Shown here in pieces: positions 1-6,910 of a DNA stretch of 11,915 nt. Both the position numbers and the translations under genes were made by a program. The notes under the pieces were generated by a model, which saw only the letters and a list, made by a program, of their open reading frames with translations, made no database searches and had not been told where the DNA came from. This DNA comes from Chloroflexota bacterium (GTDB taxonomy: Bacteria > Chloroflexota > Anaerolineae > Anaerolineales > DRMV01), in the NCBI GenBank assembly GCA_013153335.1, contig JAADEP010000089.1, positions 1-11,915 on the forward strand, read 5' to 3'. Numbering within the stretch: position 1 is the first letter of the stretch; the number at the start of each line of letters is the position of its first letter.

Positions 1-256
1 CGGGCTGGAAGCCCGCGGCTAGTATAAATTTGCGCGCGGATTATCCTGCCCAACGCGCGGGCGTGCGTGGGAATTTCTAGCGGGCAGGTTTAGCCGCCCG
101 CGTCCATGGCCGCATGGCCGACGGCGAGGCGGGTTCCGCCGCCCGCGGGTCAAGCGCGGGTTCATCCGCCTGCGGTATGGGCTTCGACAAGATTTGCCTG
201 CGCCTACGCCTGCGCGGGGTTTCGGGACGCGTGAGCCAGCTTGCTGACCTGTCCAC
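1..256. repeat. Gene-free stretch with short GC-rich palindromic repeats
   Basis: No credible gene is seen here; the small open frames lack a good ribosome binding site and family similarity. The stretch is made of short hairpins. Positions 1-6 pair with 10-15 around a GGA loop. Positions 80-85 plus 87-88 pair with 94-101 around TTTAG, with A86 bulged. Positions 128-132 pair with 136-140 around GTT, and 123-125 can add to this with 141-143. An 8-base direct repeat, GCCTGCGC, lies at 196-203 and 208-215. The first two hairpins are each followed by CTAG and an A/T-rich stretch in opposite orientation (19-22 and 77-80). This resembles the REP-like palindromic units scattered in Chloroflexota intergenic regions, a comparison from general knowledge only. 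Confidence 0.55.
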
Positions 257-288
257 CAGAAAACAAAAAAGCCCCGCAAAGGGGGCTT
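257..288 (-). terminator. Intrinsic terminator of the sensor kinase gene
   Basis: Read on the minus strand, AAGCCCC (282-288) pairs perfectly with GGGGCTT (269-275) around a six-base loop, followed by TTTTTTGTTT (261-270). It starts 22 bases after the kinase stop codon. Stem, short loop and T-tract are all textbook for Rho-independent termination. It closes the kinase gene as a single-gene unit at this end, so no response regulator can be co-transcribed downstream without read-through. Confidence 0.9.
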
Positions 289-310
289 GGGGCGCGCCGT
301 TCACCCGCGG

Positions 311-1393
311 TTATTCGGCCGGCATCGTGGGAATGCTGATCTCAATGGCCTCGCCTTCGCCATAATCCGCGGGTTCGGTCGTGACCGTACCGCCCAAAAT
401 GGCGATCTGCTCTTTGAGCAAGCGAAGGCCTTCGTCCTCTTCCTGGCGCTCCAGTTCGTTAGTGGGGCTCCATTTGCGACTGTCGTGGGCCACGCGCAGA
501 AAGATCTGGCCCATGGCCTGATAATCCAAAAGGACCTCGACGCGCGTGGCTTGGCCCTCCACCGCGCGCGAGGTAAGCTCCTGGACCGCGCGGAAAATCA
601 ACATCTCGAGATAGGGCTCCAACTTCCGTGCCTGGCCCTGCACTTTGAGCTCGGTTTGCACCTTGTAGCGTTTCTTCACCATGTTCAAGTAGCGCTGCAG
701 ACCCGCGACCAAACCCAAGTCGTCCAGGCTGAGCGGACGCAGTTCCGCGATGAACGCGCGCACGTCCTGAAACGTCTTGTTCGCGGCTTGCTGCAGCGAA
801 TCCATCTCTTTGTGCGCGGTCTCTGGGTCGTTTTCGAACAGCCGTCGAATGATGTCGGCCTGGAGAATAAAGTTCGACAAGGCTTGCGCCGGCCCATCGT
901 GAATCTGCCGCGCGAGCCGTTGGCGCACTCGTTCTTCGGCTTGAATCACCATCTTGACCAGCTCAACCGACGAGCTTCGCCCCGCGCCGGCCTGGGCCTG
1001 GCCTTCGCCCAATTCCTCCAGCGCGAAGGTCACCACGTCCAAAAAGCGCTCCAGCAACTCCAGATAGGGCTGGGCCGCGTCTTTTTGCGCTTCGAGGCGT
1101 TCAGCTTGGGCGCGCAGCAAGAGATAACGCCGCTGGGTCTCGAGCGCGGTGTTATAGCCCCGGGCCAGCTCTTGCCATTGGCGCCGCTGAACCGCCTGGC
1201 GCAGGTAATTAATGACGGCCGCGCTTTGTTGCCCTAAGCGCTCGCTCTCTTCTTTGACCTTGTCGGCCGTCAGACCAATCTCCCGGATCTTGTTGCGCGT
1301 GCGCTCGAGCTCCTTGACCGCCCACTCGCGCCATTCTTGCAACTGTTCGGCTATGGATTCGCCACCCTGGGGTTCATAAAAATCGTCCTTCAC
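311..1393 (-). CDS. DegS-like sensor histidine kinase with degenerate ATP-binding domain
   Basis: A 360-residue cytoplasmic protein without membrane segments. Residues 1-130 are charged and helical, like the coiled-coil DegS sensor domain. Residues 150-222 form a HisKA_3 dimerisation and phosphoacceptor helix with an intact H-box (RQIHDG; H165 is the predicted phosphorylated histidine). The C-terminal HATPase_c region (about 262-357) is abnormal. The N-box reads QELTSRAVEGQA, one residue short and with Ser275 where Asn is expected. The G1 box reads HDSRKW (303-308) instead of DNGxGF, and the G2 region (322-335) lacks its second glycine. The H-box and preceding helix fit the DegS/NarL-partner kinase class, but ATP binding is doubtful. 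It starts at GTG (1391-1393) behind AGGAGG at 1400-1405 with a six-base spacer. It is transcribed alone, divergently from aroKB; no response regulator is in the window. Confidence 0.85.
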   Translation of the reverse strand: MKDDFYEPQGGESIAEQLQEWREWAVKELERTRNKIREIGLTADKVKEESERLGQQSAAVINYLRQAVQRRQWQELARGYNTALETQRRYLLLRAQAERLEAQKDAAQPYLELLERFLDVVTFALEELGEGQAQAGAGRSSSVELVKMVIQAEERVRQRLARQIHDGPAQALSNFILQADIIRRLFENDPETAHKEMDSLQQAANKTFQDVRAFIAELRPLSLDDLGLVAGLQRYLNMVKKRYKVQTELKVQGQARKLEPYLEMLIFRAVQELTSRAVEGQATRVEVLLDYQAMGQIFLRVAHDSRKWSPTNELERQEEDEGLRLLKEQIAILGGTVTTEPADYGEGEAIEISIPTMPAE

Positions 1394-1594
1394 CGTGCGC
1401 CTCCTGCGAGCCAGTTCCCCTGGGCCTCAGCCCATGCGCGAGCCAGGCCCGGACGGACAAGGGTCCTTGTTGACTGTAGTATAATCAAAAGGCCCGATTC
1501 CGACCAGAGCAAACGGACGGGTTGGGGGGAGTTCAGGTCCTGGGGCACCCTGGCCCCTTGGCGCACCGCGCAGGCCCAGAGGGAGTCGCTCATC
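1394..1594. promoter_or_regulatory. Divergent intergenic region with overlapping -10-like boxes and a palindrome
   Basis: This 201-base gap separates two divergent genes. A perfect consensus -10, TATAAT, lies at 1480-1485 on the plus strand. Overlapping it, TATACT is read on the minus strand at 1478-1483. Neither has a convincing -35 at 16-18 bases. A perfect inverted repeat, ACAAGG-GT-CCTTGT, occupies 1457-1470, where the plus-strand -35 would be and just downstream of the predicted minus-strand start. It could be an operator or activator site. The aroKB transcript would have a leader of about 100 bases. Promoter strength and the bound factor are unknown. Confidence 0.45.
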
Positions 1595-3172
1595 ATGGCG
1601 TTGCTTTTTTTATACGGCCCCCCCGGGGTAGGCAAAAGCACGGTCGGCGCCCAGGCCGCGCAAGCTTTGGCCCTGCCCTTTGTAGACCTGGACACCGTCA
1701 TTGAAACCGAAGCAGGCCTTTCCATCCCTCAAATTTTTGCGCAGCACGGCGAAGCGGAGTTCCGCGCTCGCGAGCGCCAAGCCCTGCAACACGTCATCCA
1801 GCGCTACCAAGGCACGCGCGGCGCGGTGGTCGCCTTGGGCGGGGGCGCGTTGCTGGACCCCGCGAACCGGCAGGCCGCGGAGGCCGCGGGGCCGGTGTTG
1901 GTGCTCACTGCGGACCTCGAGACATTGGCCCAACGCCTCGCGCAGGCGCCCGGGCAGCGTCCCCTGGCGCAAGACCAAGAAGCGCTGGCCCAATTGGTCG
2001 CCCGCCGCGCGGCCCATTACGCCTCCTTCCCCCGCAAGCTCGACGTCACCCATCTCACCCTGCCCCAAACGGTGTGGGAGGCCTTGATCGCGTGGGGCGC
2101 GTTCCGCTTGAACGGTATGGGCGCGGGCTACGATGTGCGCGTGGTCCCGCACGGGTTGGCTTACCTCGACCGCTTTCTAAGTGCGCGCAGCGAGTGGGGC
2201 CCCGCGCGCGCGTTGGTCACGGACGCGAACGTGCACCAATATCACGTGCGCTACGTCCTGCCCAAGTTGACCCATCCGCCAGGCCAGGTCTCGGTCCAGG
2301 TGCTGCAACCGGGCGAGGTGAGCAAGTCCCTCGCGGTCGCGGCCGATCTGTGGTCGGCTTGGGCGCTGGCGGGCTTGGATCGCTACAGCCCGGTCGTGGC
2401 CCTGGGCGGCGGGGTCGTCGGTGATGTTACGGGGTTCGCGGCCGCGACGTATTTGCGCGGGGTGCCGTGGTTCAACCTGCCCACCTCCCTTTTGGCCATG
2501 GTGGACGCGGCCATCGGCGGCAAAACGGGCATTGACCTGCCCGTAGGCAAAAATCTGGTTGGCGCGTTTCACGCGCCCCGGGGCGTGTTGGTCGATCCAG
2601 AAACGCTGCGGACGTTGCCCACGGAGGAATGGCGTTACGGCGCGGCCGAGGTGCTCAAACACGGCCTCATCGGCGACGAGCGCCTGCTGCAACGCCTGGA
2701 AGGCGGGTTGCGCGGGTTGCAGGAGCACACGGACGAGATTGTGCGCCGGGCCATTGGCGTCAAGGTTCGCGTGGTCAACCAAGACCCGTATGAGCGGACA
2801 GGCCTGCGCGCGCAGCTGAACGCGGGGCATACGGTCGGCCACGCGATCGAAGCGGCCCTCGCGTACCGCTTCCCCCATGGCGCGGCGGTGGCCATCGGTT
2901 TGGTCGTTGAAGCGGCCCTGGCCGCGAACCTGGGTCTGAGCCCCGCGGATTGGCCGTCCACGGTCGCGGCGTGGGCTCGGGGTTTGGGTCTGCCGACGCA
3001 CATCCCCCGCCGCGTGGACTGGCCCGCGTTCCGCGCGGCATTGCAACACGACAAAAAACGTCGCCACGGTCATGTTACGTTCGCGCTTCCGGTCCGCGTG
3101 GGCCACGTTGAGGTGGGCGTGCGCGTGCCGGAAGCCATCTTGCAAAAAACGTTTGAGGTCTGGCATGCGTGA
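1595..3172 (+). CDS. aroKB: Bifunctional shikimate kinase / 3-dehydroquinate synthase
   Basis: A 525-residue fusion covering two steps of the shikimate pathway to aromatic amino acids. Residues 1-170 are shikimate kinase: Walker A GPPGVGKST (8-16), DLD (31-33), Arg57, GGG (82-84) and the lid QRPL (121-124). Residues ~175-525 are 3-dehydroquinate synthase: the NAD-binding ALGGGVVGDVTG stretch (269-280), PTSLLAMVDAAIGGKTG (296-312), and likely zinc ligands Glu352 and histidines of GHTVGHAIE (411-419) and FPHG (426-429). The two enzymes catalyse non-adjacent steps, so the fusion is for co-expression rather than simple channelling. The frame stays open upstream to 1337, but ATG 1595 is chosen because similarity begins there and a GAGGGAG stretch (1579-1585) lies nine bases before it. 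First gene of a four-gene operon. Similar fusions are known in other bacteria. Confidence 0.95.
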   Translation: MALLFLYGPPGVGKSTVGAQAAQALALPFVDLDTVIETEAGLSIPQIFAQHGEAEFRARERQALQHVIQRYQGTRGAVVALGGGALLDPANRQAAEAAGPVLVLTADLETLAQRLAQAPGQRPLAQDQEALAQLVARRAAHYASFPRKLDVTHLTLPQTVWEALIAWGAFRLNGMGAGYDVRVVPHGLAYLDRFLSARSEWGPARALVTDANVHQYHVRYVLPKLTHPPGQVSVQVLQPGEVSKSLAVAADLWSAWALAGLDRYSPVVALGGGVVGDVTGFAAATYLRGVPWFNLPTSLLAMVDAAIGGKTGIDLPVGKNLVGAFHAPRGVLVDPETLRTLPTEEWRYGAAEVLKHGLIGDERLLQRLEGGLRGLQEHTDEIVRRAIGVKVRVVNQDPYERTGLRAQLNAGHTVGHAIEAALAYRFPHGAAVAIGLVVEAALAANLGLSPADWPSTVAAWARGLGLPTHIPRRVDWPAFRAALQHDKKRRHGHVTFALPVRVGHVEVGVRVPEAILQKTFEVWHA

Positions 3173-3941
3173 AACCCTGCAAATTCCCGAATCGCTCGTG
3201 CGCTTGCTGCGCGCGGCCCATACGGTGGTCGCGTTTACGGGCGCGGGGATCTCGGCAGAAAGCGGGGTTCCGACCTTCCGCGATGCCCAAACCGGCCTTT
3301 GGGCCCGTTACGATCCTCGCGACCTGGCCACGCCGCAGGCGTTTATGCGCAATCCCAAATTGGTGTGGGATTGGTACGAATGGCGCCGCAGCCTGGTAGA
3401 ACAGGCTCAGCCCAATCCAGGCCATCGCGCACTCGCGGTGATGGAAGGCCTGGTGCCCGAGATGGCGGTTGTGACCCAAAATGTGGACGGCTTACACCAA
3501 CGCGCGGGCTCGCAGCGGGTTATCGAACTGCACGGTCGCTTAGGCCGGTACCGCTGTTTTGATTGCGGTCGGCCCGTACGCCGGGAGGAAGCTGCGCCGC
3601 CGGGCCCGGAAGGCGTGCCCCGTTGCCCCCATTGCGGCGGCCTGATCCGGCCCGATGTGGTGTGGTTCAATGAACCCCTGCCCCAAGACGCGCTGGAGCA
3701 AGCGAGCGCGTGGATGCGCAAGGCCGATGTCGTGCTCATAGTAGGCACGTCGGCCCAGGTATGGCCGGCCGCGGGTCTTCCCCTGGAAGCGAAGCGGGCA
3801 GGTGCGGTGCTGGTCGAGGTCAACCCGCAACCCAGCCAACTCGCGCCCGTGGTCGACTTCGCCCTGCGCGGCCCCGCGGGCCAATGGCTCCCCGCGCTGG
3901 TCACGGCCACGTGGCCCGAGGCCGCGTCCGCGTTCGCATGA
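3165..3941 (+). CDS. Sir2-family NAD-dependent protein deacylase (class III type)
   Basis: A 258-residue sirtuin, normal length for bacterial CobB-like enzymes. It removes acyl groups from lysines using NAD+ and yields nicotinamide and O-acyl-ADP-ribose. Visible motifs are GAGISAESGVPTFRD (26-40), TQNVDG (104-109), catalytic His123 in ELHG, zinc cysteines 131, 134, 154 and 157, and GTSAQVWPA (194-202). Tyr71-x-x-Arg74 matches the YxxR signature that lets SIRT5 and CobB bind succinyl or malonyl lysine, so desuccinylase activity is plausible. ATG 3165 is preferred over upstream in-frame starts because the family begins there and GAGG (3155-3158) is six bases upstream. It overlaps the aroKB stop by eight bases, suggesting translational coupling. 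Confidence 0.93.
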   Translation: MRETLQIPESLVRLLRAAHTVVAFTGAGISAESGVPTFRDAQTGLWARYDPRDLATPQAFMRNPKLVWDWYEWRRSLVEQAQPNPGHRALAVMEGLVPEMAVVTQNVDGLHQRAGSQRVIELHGRLGRYRCFDCGRPVRREEAAPPGPEGVPRCPHCGGLIRPDVVWFNEPLPQDALEQASAWMRKADVVLIVGTSAQVWPAAGLPLEAKRAGAVLVEVNPQPSQLAPVVDFALRGPAGQWLPALVTATWPEAASAFA

Positions 3942-5245
3942 TGAGGCCCCAAGTGCACGACGACGCCGCCATCGACTGGCACGCGCTCGCGCGGGAAGTC
4001 AAAGCCTACGCCCGCGAGTTGGGGTTCGTGCGCGCGGGCATCGCATCCCCCGAGCCGATCGAGAGCTACGCGATTTACGCGCGTTGGGTTCAAGCGGGTT
4101 ACCACGGCGAGATGCACTACCTGGCCCGGCCCGACGCGATGGCCAAACGCGCGGACCCGCGACGGGTGCTGCCCGAAGTCCAGAGCATTTTGGTTTTGGC
4201 CGCGCCCTACCCGGCCGCTGACAAACACGCGGCGCCGACGGATGACGAACCCCGAGGGCGGGTCGCATCGTACGCCTGGGGCGACGACTATCACCACGTG
4301 CTGCCCAAACGGATGCGGGCCATTGTGCGATTTTTGGAAGCGCGCGTGGGCCATCCCTTTCCGTACCGCTATTACACCGACACCGGACCGGTCCTGGAGC
4401 GCGCGCTCGCGCAGCGCGCAGGGCTCGGTTGGATCGGCAAGAACAGTTGCCTTATCGTACCCCGTTACGGCTCCTATGTGTTCCTGGCCGAGATCTTTTT
4501 GGGATTACCCCTGCCGGCCGACCCGCCCTTCCCCACGGATTTGTGCGCCCATTGCGACCGCTGTGTGCGCGCGTGCCCCACGCAGGCGATCCTCCCGAAC
4601 CGAACCCTCGACGCGCGGCGATGTTTGTCTTACCTGACCATTGAGCACCGAGCGGCCATTCCTGAGGCCCTGCGTGAGGCCGTGGGCACCTGGGTTTTTG
4701 GGTGCGACATCTGCCAAATGGTCTGTCCTTGGAACCGGCGGTTTGCTCCAGCCCAAGGCGATCCGGCCTTTGCCCCCCGGCCCGAATTGCCCTTCCCGCG
4801 ATTGCGGTTCGAGCTCAACCTGGACGAAGCGGCCTTCCGGGCCAAGTTCCGGCGCAACCCGGTCAAACGCGCGAAGCGGCGAGGCTACTTGCGCAACGTC
4901 GCGGTGGCCCTGGGCAACGCGCGAGACCCGCGCGCGGTGCCCGAGCTCGCGCACGCGCTGCGCCACGAGCCCGAGCCCCTGGTACGCGAGCACGTCGCGT
5001 GGGCCCTGGGACAAATCCGCAGCCCTGAGGCGCAAGCCGCGCTGCGCGCGGCCCTGGCCACCGAGCCCGACCCGCGCGTGCGCGCGGCCATCCAGGCCGC
5101 TTTGCGCGCGGGGGAAGGTGCTGAGCCACCGTCAAGTCCTCCGCCGGGCGAAGGCTCAGATCCCTTGAGAAAGCAAGATCGAGCGGCATCAGGGAATGCC
5201 GCGAGCGCGCCCGCGGAGCCTGAAGCTCCGCCCAAGGACCCCTAG
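3938..5245 (+). CDS. queG: Epoxyqueuosine reductase with extended C-terminal tail
   Basis: A 435-residue cobalamin-dependent iron-sulfur enzyme making the last step of queuosine synthesis, reduction of epoxyqueuosine in tRNA. The QueG core includes YTDTGPVLER (146-155; Asp148 is the likely general acid) and GWIGKN (164-169). Eight cysteines hold two [4Fe-4S] clusters: 203, 206, 209 and 213 in CxxCxxCxxxCP, then 229, 256, 259 and 263 in CDICQxVCPWN. Residues ~320-390 are HEAT-like repeats (RNVAVALGN, REHVAWALGQ), as in QueG structures. Residues 391-435 are a Pro/Ala/Glu-rich tail absent from typical QueG of under ~390 residues, and its DNA holds three inverted repeats. Two adjacent ATGs occur; 3938 gives the common ATGA overlap with the sirtuin stop, 3941 is the alternative. 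No strong Shine-Dalgarno is seen, so coupled translation is likely. Confidence 0.95.
   Translation: MMRPQVHDDAAIDWHALAREVKAYARELGFVRAGIASPEPIESYAIYARWVQAGYHGEMHYLARPDAMAKRADPRRVLPEVQSILVLAAPYPAADKHAAPTDDEPRGRVASYAWGDDYHHVLPKRMRAIVRFLEARVGHPFPYRYYTDTGPVLERALAQRAGLGWIGKNSCLIVPRYGSYVFLAEIFLGLPLPADPPFPTDLCAHCDRCVRACPTQAILPNRTLDARRCLSYLTIEHRAAIPEALREAVGTWVFGCDICQMVCPWNRRFAPAQGDPAFAPRPELPFPRLRFELNLDEAAFRAKFRRNPVKRAKRRGYLRNVAVALGNARDPRAVPELAHALRHEPEPLVREHVAWALGQIRSPEAQAALRAALATEPDPRVRAAIQAALRAGEGAEPPSSPPPGEGSDPLRKQDRAASGNAASAPAEPEAPPKDP
5121..5231. repeat. Three inverted repeats inside the 3' end of queG
   Basis: CTGAGCC (5121-5127) pairs with GGCTCAG (5153-5159) over a 25-base loop. GCGGCAT (5183-5189) pairs with ATGCCGC (5196-5202) over six bases. 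GCGGAGC (5213-5219) pairs with GCTCCGC (5225-5231) over CTGAA. All stems are perfect seven-base matches. No T-tract follows the last, so they are not an intrinsic terminator. They sit in the part of queG coding for its non-conserved tail and recall the short palindromes at 1-143. An origin from a repeat inserted near the original stop codon is inference. Confidence 0.5.
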
Positions 5246-5260
5246 TCCCCAGGAGGAAGC

Positions 5261-6910
5261 ATGGCTCACAAGCTGGGGCGCCGGTTCTGGCTTTGGCATA
5301 CGGGACTGTGGCTCGCGCTGCTCATTGGCCTCGCGGGCAAGCAAGGTTGGACCGCGGGCTATATGGACGAGGCGTATTATCTGGCCGTGGGCCGCGAATG
5401 GGCCCATGGCCGGGGGCTGCGCGAACCTTTTTTGTGGCACTTCCTCAACGACCCCACCACGCTGCCCCAACCGGCCGGGAGCTATTGGGCGCCCGGGGCC
5501 GCGCTGGTCGCGGGGCTCGGCGTGCTGCTCGCGCGCGTGCCCGACGCGCTCCTCGCACCTTTGCCTGGATGGGACCCCCGCGGGGTGCTTTTGCGCGCGG
5601 GGTTCGTGCTCTTGGCCGCGAGCATGCCGTGGCTGAGCGCCCAGCTCGCGCGTGCGCTGGGGGGCGACGAGGTCCACGCGCGTTGGGCCGCGCTTTGGGC
5701 CACGGCCTCGGGGTTTTATTTGGCCTTTTTGCCCGCGGCCGACGGGTTCGCGGGGCTCATGGTTCTGGCCGCGGGGTTCTGGTGGCTGACTGCCCGGCTG
5801 GCGACCCAGCCTCGCCTCAGATATATGGGGGTTCTGGGCGCGCTCGCGGGGGCCATACACTTGTTCCGCTCCGAAGGCTGGCTTTGGCTCGGATGGGCGT
5901 TGTTCGTGGGATGGCGGGCCGCGCGGGCCCGGGGCGCGCTCACGGTGGGGGTCGGCTACCTCAGCCTCATGGCTCCGTGGTGGTGGCGCCAAACGCAAGT
6001 CTGGGGCACGCCCTTCCCCCCAGGTCAGACTCGGGTGCTCTGGCTCACGGACTACAACGACCTGTTCCTTTACCCCGCGAGCCAGCTCACCTTCGCGCGC
6101 TGGTGGAGCCGGGGGCTGGGCAGTATTGGGCGTGAGCGGCTTTGGGCTTTGGGCCAAAATCTGCAGACCGCGCTCGCGGTGCAGGGCGGGCTGCTGTTGG
6201 CTTTGCCCTGGATTGGGGTGGGGGGATGGCGCCTCCGGCGCCACCCGGTCGTGCGCGCGGCCGCGGGGATGTGGCTGGCTTTGTTCGTGCTCATGACCGG
6301 GGTGTTTCCCTACCCGGGCGTGCGCGGCGGCTTCTTCCACGCGGGCGCGGGCGTCCAGCCCATGCTTTGGGCTTTGGCGGGGCTGGGCTTTCCCGAAGGT
6401 TTGCGTGCGCTCGCCCGCCGCCGCGGCTGGGATCCCGCGCACGCGCAGCGGTATTTGGGCACGGGCTGGTGGGGCCTGCTCTTGCTGCTGACGTTAGGGA
6501 TCACGGCCACGCGGTTGGGCTCATGGGGCGATAGCACGTGCATGTACCAGCAGGCCTACACCCAAAGGCCTGACCTCGCGTCCGCCGCGCGCGTGATGCT
6601 CAACAATCCGCCTTTGTGGACGTGGGTCACCGGCGGCCAGGCGGTCGTCACGCCCACGGGCCGCGTCCACGCGGTGCTCGAGGTCGCGACCCGTTACCGC
6701 GTGCCCTGGCTCTTGCTCGAGGCTCAACATCCGCCCACGCTCGCGGCGTGGTATACGCAGCCTCGTGACCGGATGGGTTATCGCTACCTGGGCCCCATCA
6801 CCTGGACGGGCCGCTGCGCGGCTCATCCGCCCGCCCAGCTTTATGTTTTGCCGGACGCAGGCTCCGCGAACGCGCCTAGACTTCTTCGTAGCGTTCCACA
6901 GGAAAGATAA
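5261..6910 (+). CDS. Putative GT-C-type polytopic membrane glycosyltransferase
   Basis: A 549-residue membrane protein with about ten hydrophobic segments, the first at residues 9-26, and a soluble C-terminal part from about 425. Right after the first helix comes YMDEAYYLAVGREW (34-47). An acidic pair in the first outer loop is the hallmark of GT-C enzymes such as PMT/ArnT, where it binds metal or acts as base. HLFRSEGWLWL (200-210) fits the conserved Arg-acidic-Gly stretch of the same superfamily. Such enzymes move a sugar from a polyprenyl-phosphate carrier to a protein or lipid outside the membrane; donor and acceptor cannot be told here. ATG 5261 follows a strong AGGAGG at 5251-5256, 15 bases after the queG stop, so it is the last gene of the plus-strand operon. 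Its 3' end overlaps the convergent antiporter gene by 35 bases. Confidence 0.7.
   Translation: MAHKLGRRFWLWHTGLWLALLIGLAGKQGWTAGYMDEAYYLAVGREWAHGRGLREPFLWHFLNDPTTLPQPAGSYWAPGAALVAGLGVLLARVPDALLAPLPGWDPRGVLLRAGFVLLAASMPWLSAQLARALGGDEVHARWAALWATASGFYLAFLPAADGFAGLMVLAAGFWWLTARLATQPRLRYMGVLGALAGAIHLFRSEGWLWLGWALFVGWRAARARGALTVGVGYLSLMAPWWWRQTQVWGTPFPPGQTRVLWLTDYNDLFLYPASQLTFARWWSRGLGSIGRERLWALGQNLQTALAVQGGLLLALPWIGVGGWRLRRHPVVRAAAGMWLALFVLMTGVFPYPGVRGGFFHAGAGVQPMLWALAGLGFPEGLRALARRRGWDPAHAQRYLGTGWWGLLLLLTLGITATRLGSWGDSTCMYQQAYTQRPDLASAARVMLNNPPLWTWVTGGQAVVTPTGRVHAVLEVATRYRVPWLLLEAQHPPTLAAWYTQPRDRMGYRYLGPITWTGRCAAHPPAQLYVLPDAGSANAPRLLRSVPQER
6876..6910. other. Convergent 3' overlap of glycosyltransferase and antiporter genes
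   Basis: The glycosyltransferase stop TAA is at 6908-6910 and the antiporter stop TAG at 6876-6878 on the opposite strand, so the last 35 bases code in both directions. There is no room for a terminator between the two operons, and none is seen close by. Confidence 0.9.

Noticed and set aside
287..1237. 316-residue plus-strand open frame
   Set aside because: Antisense to the histidine kinase, which has clear family motifs and a strong ribosome site; the frame has no recognisable domain and reflects the high GC content.
1542..1557. Hairpin GGGGC/GCCCC in the aroKB leader as riboswitch or attenuator
   Set aside because: Only five base pairs in very GC-rich DNA, no T-tract and no leader peptide or known riboswitch core.
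1337..1594. N-terminal extension of aroKB from an upstream in-frame ATG
   Set aside because: It would overlap the divergent kinase gene, read through the promoter-like region, and add 86 residues unlike shikimate kinase.
2177..3166. 329-residue minus-strand open frame
   Set aside because: Shadow of the dehydroquinate synthase half of aroKB; composition rich in Arg, Gln, Ala and His with no motif.
5213..5245. Intrinsic terminator between queG and the glycosyltransferase
   Set aside because: The stem is good, but no T-tract follows and the next gene has a ribosome site within 15 bases.
5189..6442. 417-residue minus-strand open frame
   Set aside because: Antisense to the glycosyltransferase; rich in Pro, Arg, Glu and Gln as expected from reverse reading of GC-rich coding DNA, without family similarity.
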